Below are positions 61,921 to 64,000 of a stretch of 64,000 nucleotides of DNA, piece after piece. The stretch is from Streptomyces sp. NA02950. GTDB taxonomy: Bacteria > Actinomycetota > Actinomycetes > Streptomycetales > Streptomycetaceae. How positions within the stretch are numbered: position 1 is the stretch's first letter; each line of letters starts with the position of its first letter. Made by a program: the position numbers and the translations under genes. The stretch is from NCBI RefSeq assembly GCF_013364155.1, contig NZ_CP054916.1:558001-622000 (forward strand), given 5' to 3'. Below the pieces are notes generated by a model. It saw only the letters and a program-made list of their open reading frames with translations, did not search any database and was not told the DNA's origin.

Positions 61921-62447
61921 ATGGCGGTGCCGCGGCCACGATCCAGGCGGTGCTGCCGGGCATGCGGCGACGCGGGCGCGGACATGTCCTTGCCGTGACG
62001 TCGATGGGCGGGCTGATGACCGTGCCGGGGATGTCGGCGTACTGCGGAAGCAAGTACGCCCTGGAAGGCATTCTGGAAGCCGTCGGCAAGGAAGTGGCGG
62101 GCTTCGGCATCCACGTGACGGCGATCGAGCCGGGTTCCTTCCGCACCGACTGGGCGGGCCGTTCCATGGTGCGGGCGAAGCGTTCGATCAGCGACTACGA
62201 CCAGCTGTTCGATCCGATCAGGGCGGCCCGCCAGGCGGCCAGCGGCAACCAGCTCGGCGATCCGGCCAAGGCGGCCGCCGCCGTGCTGACCGTGCTGGAC
62301 TCTCCCGAACCGCCGGCGCACCTCGTCCTCGGCTCCGACGCCCTGCGTCTGGTCACCACCGGCCGTGCAGCCGTCGACGAGGACATCCGCACCTGGGAGG
62401 AACTCTCCCGCTCCACCGACTTCCCCGACGGCGCCCAGATCCGCTGA
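61921..62447 (+). pseudogene. SDR gene lacking its nucleotide-binding N-terminus
   Basis: From about 61930 one frame reads AATIQAVLPGMRRRGRGHVLAVTSMGG, then AYCGSKYALEGI (catalytic Tyr and Lys) and on to a natural end. The first 80 or so residues, including TGxxxGxG and NAG, are missing. The ATG at 61921 is in a different frame. The deletion fuses promoter and operators almost directly to the second half. Confidence 0.8.
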
Positions 62448-62704
62448 CGGCGGGCCACTTTGCGTTGGGGATGTGGTGCCCGCGCCGAAGTCCGCTCCAG
62501 CGCTGGTGGGATGCGGTCCGTGCTGAGCGCGATCACGCTCGGCACGGACCGCACGATGTCCGTACCAGGGGGCCGTTTCCCCCCTCCCCCGTGGGCGGCC
62601 CTCTCGGACGCCGGGCTGGTCAACCCCGAACGACCGCTGACCGCCGATGCCGGACCGACCGGGGTCCTCCGGTCGTCCGTCTCATCATCCTGGTTGCCAG
62701 TGGG

Positions 62705-63373
62705 TCACCCCTCCTTGGCGAACACCGCTTTTCCGCTGGCTTCGCAGGACGACTTCTCCGCCTCGGTCATCGGACGGCTCCGGACCACGACCGCGCTGTT
62801 CTTTCCGCCGGTTCCGTTTTCCGCCGGGCTGGAAATGGTGTCCGGAACGAACCAGAAGTAGTGATCCCACTTGGGGCTGTCGTAGTGCGTCTGCCACGTA
62901 CCGGAGACATCACGCATCAACTGGGCACGGGAGATCCACGCAACTTCCCCGGGCTTTGCCGTCACGTTCTGCTCGTCCGACGCCAAGGACTCCCTGGTCC
63001 AGGTGTGGCCGTAGTTCGCCGTCACACTGATGTCGACGATGCCCATGATGTTTCCGCCGGCGGTGATGGAGACTCCGACGGAGTCGGTCGAACCGACCTT
63101 CTGCGTCCAGCTCAGCTTCTTGGTGCTGTCCGAAGTACTGCAGTTGTAGAGCGTGTCCGAGACCTGCTGGAAATTACCGAGGTACGGCTCACTGATCTGA
63201 GGGGAGTTGAAAGTGCATTTTCCCTCCCCGGATTCGCAGTCCGCCAGGAGCTGCTCACGCGTCGGCTCATCAGCCGCGGACGCGACAGCCGTACCCGCCG
63301 TCGCGAGTCCGCACATCGCTAGGGATATCACTAGGATCCGGCTCGCGTTCCGTGTTCTGTGGCGCAGGGCCAT
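62705..63373 (-). CDS. Secreted protein with aerolysin/ETX-like beta-rich core
   Basis: The 222-aa protein has a signal peptide (RNASRILVISLAMCGLATAGTAVASA, cut near 32). A Cys-containing segment follows (LADCESGEGKCTF), then Ser/Thr-rich alternating strands, KLSWTQKVGSTDSVGVSITAG and VDISVTANYGHTWT, then KPGEVAWISRAQLMRDVSGTW. Alternating polar Ser/Thr strands around a Gly-rich turn, followed by 'Q.....V.G.W', are reminiscent of aerolysin/ETX-MTX2 pore-forming proteins. The assignment is tentative. ATG 63373 was chosen at the signal peptide, with AAGG upstream. No partner gene. Confidence 0.6.
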   Translation of the reverse strand: MALRHRTRNASRILVISLAMCGLATAGTAVASAADEPTREQLLADCESGEGKCTFNSPQISEPYLGNFQQVSDTLYNCSTSDSTKKLSWTQKVGSTDSVGVSITAGGNIMGIVDISVTANYGHTWTRESLASDEQNVTAKPGEVAWISRAQLMRDVSGTWQTHYDSPKWDHYFWFVPDTISSPAENGTGGKNSAVVVRSRPMTEAEKSSCEASGKAVFAKEG

Positions 63374-63638
63374 ATGAAAGCACCTTTCTCTTGCCATCCG
63401 ATGGCACGCCAACAGACCACCACCAACAACGGGGAGGGAGGAGGCGTACGACCTCAGGTGAATGACGGAGACCACGGAAGAAGACCCCCCGCGTGGAAGG
63501 AGTTTCTACCATGAACATGCTGAAGGGCGGAAGCATGTGTTGATTTGACGCACCGTCAGTCATTTCGATGCGAGGGGCAATTGAATAGCCTTCAACGATG
63601 CGTGCGCCGACGAAATGAAGACCACCCAAGCTCGCTGA

Positions 63639-63956
63639 TCAGCCCTGCCGATCGGCCGGCTGGCCGATCCCGAGCAGCCCCAGCGGGTGCTGACCGGATG
63701 GAACGACAGCGGGAGTGAGCCCACAGAGCCGGTCGTCGTCGAACCCGGCGACGAGGGCCGCACCCAGTCCGACCTCGGCGGCCTGGAGGGAGATGTTCTG
63801 GCTGGCGTGCCCGGCCTCCAGCCACACGTACCGCTGTCCCCGACGCCCATGCGGCGGCTGATCGGCGCAATGCTGCGTGGTCGCGTCCATGTCACCGCTG
63901 AGCAGCAGCAGCGCCGCCGCCTGTTGCAACCAGTGGTGGTCGGCAAAGGTGCTGCC
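63639..63956 (-). pseudogene. SagB/ThcOx-type nitroreductase C-terminal fragment
   Basis: QRYVWLEAGHASQNISLQAAEVGLGAALVAGFDDDRL, then PLGLLGIGQP, is the C-terminal flavin-binding half of SagB-type nitroreductases, which oxidise azolines in peptide natural products or act alone. An in-frame stop lies just upstream (near 63958), and the sense there is lost, so it appears truncated. The rest of the region runs off the window. Confidence 0.65.
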
Positions 63957-64000
63957 GGCTCAGCCGACCGCCGAGCCCGCTCACCCGCAACGGGCAGTCG

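Noticed and set aside
1..64000. CRISPR arrays, tRNA or rRNA genes
   Set aside because: No repeat-spacer pattern, cloverleaf or rRNA-like stretch was noticed. The only tandem repeats are short coding repeats in the antiporter, GNAT and kinase genes.

Overview
The window is high-GC actinobacterial DNA, most like a Streptomyces accessory or chromosome-arm region. This rests on the composition, frequent GTG/TTG starts with AGGAGG-type ribosome sites, a streptomycete-style leucine leader peptide before leuA, a DtxR/IdeR regulator, a DUF574 methyltransferase, the DUF1469/DUF3618/DUF4235 membrane trio, a bL37-like microprotein, and dense TetR/MarR/HxlR/GntR regulators. No search was run, so family calls come from motifs I recognise.

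Left end (1-10.8 kb): the 3' end of a natural-product locus. A truncated NRPS gene encodes the last module, A-T-E-R (adenylation, carrier, epimerisation, terminal reductase). It is followed in tight order by a class III aminotransferase, a choline/carnitine acyltransferase-like enzyme and two small-molecule methyltransferases. The order suggests reductive release of a D-configured aldehyde, transamination to an amine, then acylation and methylation. A CPA2-type antiporter and an overlapping MFS exporter follow.

11-20.3 kb: a bL37-like 25-aa gene, a SAM-methyltransferase-like gene, a decapitated MFS pseudogene, an overlapping GNAT-infA (IF-1 paralogue) pair, an IS5-type transposase remnant, the DUF1469-DUF3618-DUF4235 operon, a small secreted protein, a broken membrane-protein gene, and a divergent proline iminopeptidase/MarR pair sharing a perfect palindrome.

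20.5-31.5 kb: a large secreted subtilase, an APH remnant, a secreted beta-helix protein divergent from a TetR regulator, remnants of HAD, VOC and IS5 genes, and a membrane Ser/Thr kinase followed by a single-pass membrane protein with repeated TVPD motifs.

31.6-42.6 kb: a GntR regulator; leuA with an apparent leucine attenuator and an overlapping ABC ATPase gene; a multiply frameshifted regulator; then an N-acylamino acid racemase, GNAT, PucR regulator, DapE-like deacylase and APC permease. This last set looks like an N-succinyl route for recycling D-amino acids.

42.7-64 kb: a dead sulfatase, a lipoprotein, a secreted HNH nuclease, a P450 with an AT-rich palindrome at its promoter, a methyltransferase, an Lrp regulator, an SDR, an amidohydrolase, a GntR regulator, a PEBP-DtxR pair, and a nitronate-monooxygenase-like gene divergent from HxlR with twin operators. 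A graveyard of two-component and MerR fragments follows, then a TetR/hydrolase pair, HxlR, DUF574 methyltransferase, a cysteine-rich protein, a TetR next to a decapitated SDR, a secreted protein with an aerolysin-like look, and a SagB-type nitroreductase fragment at the right edge. Many genes here are broken, typical of a decaying accessory region, although assembly errors could explain some of the frameshifts.
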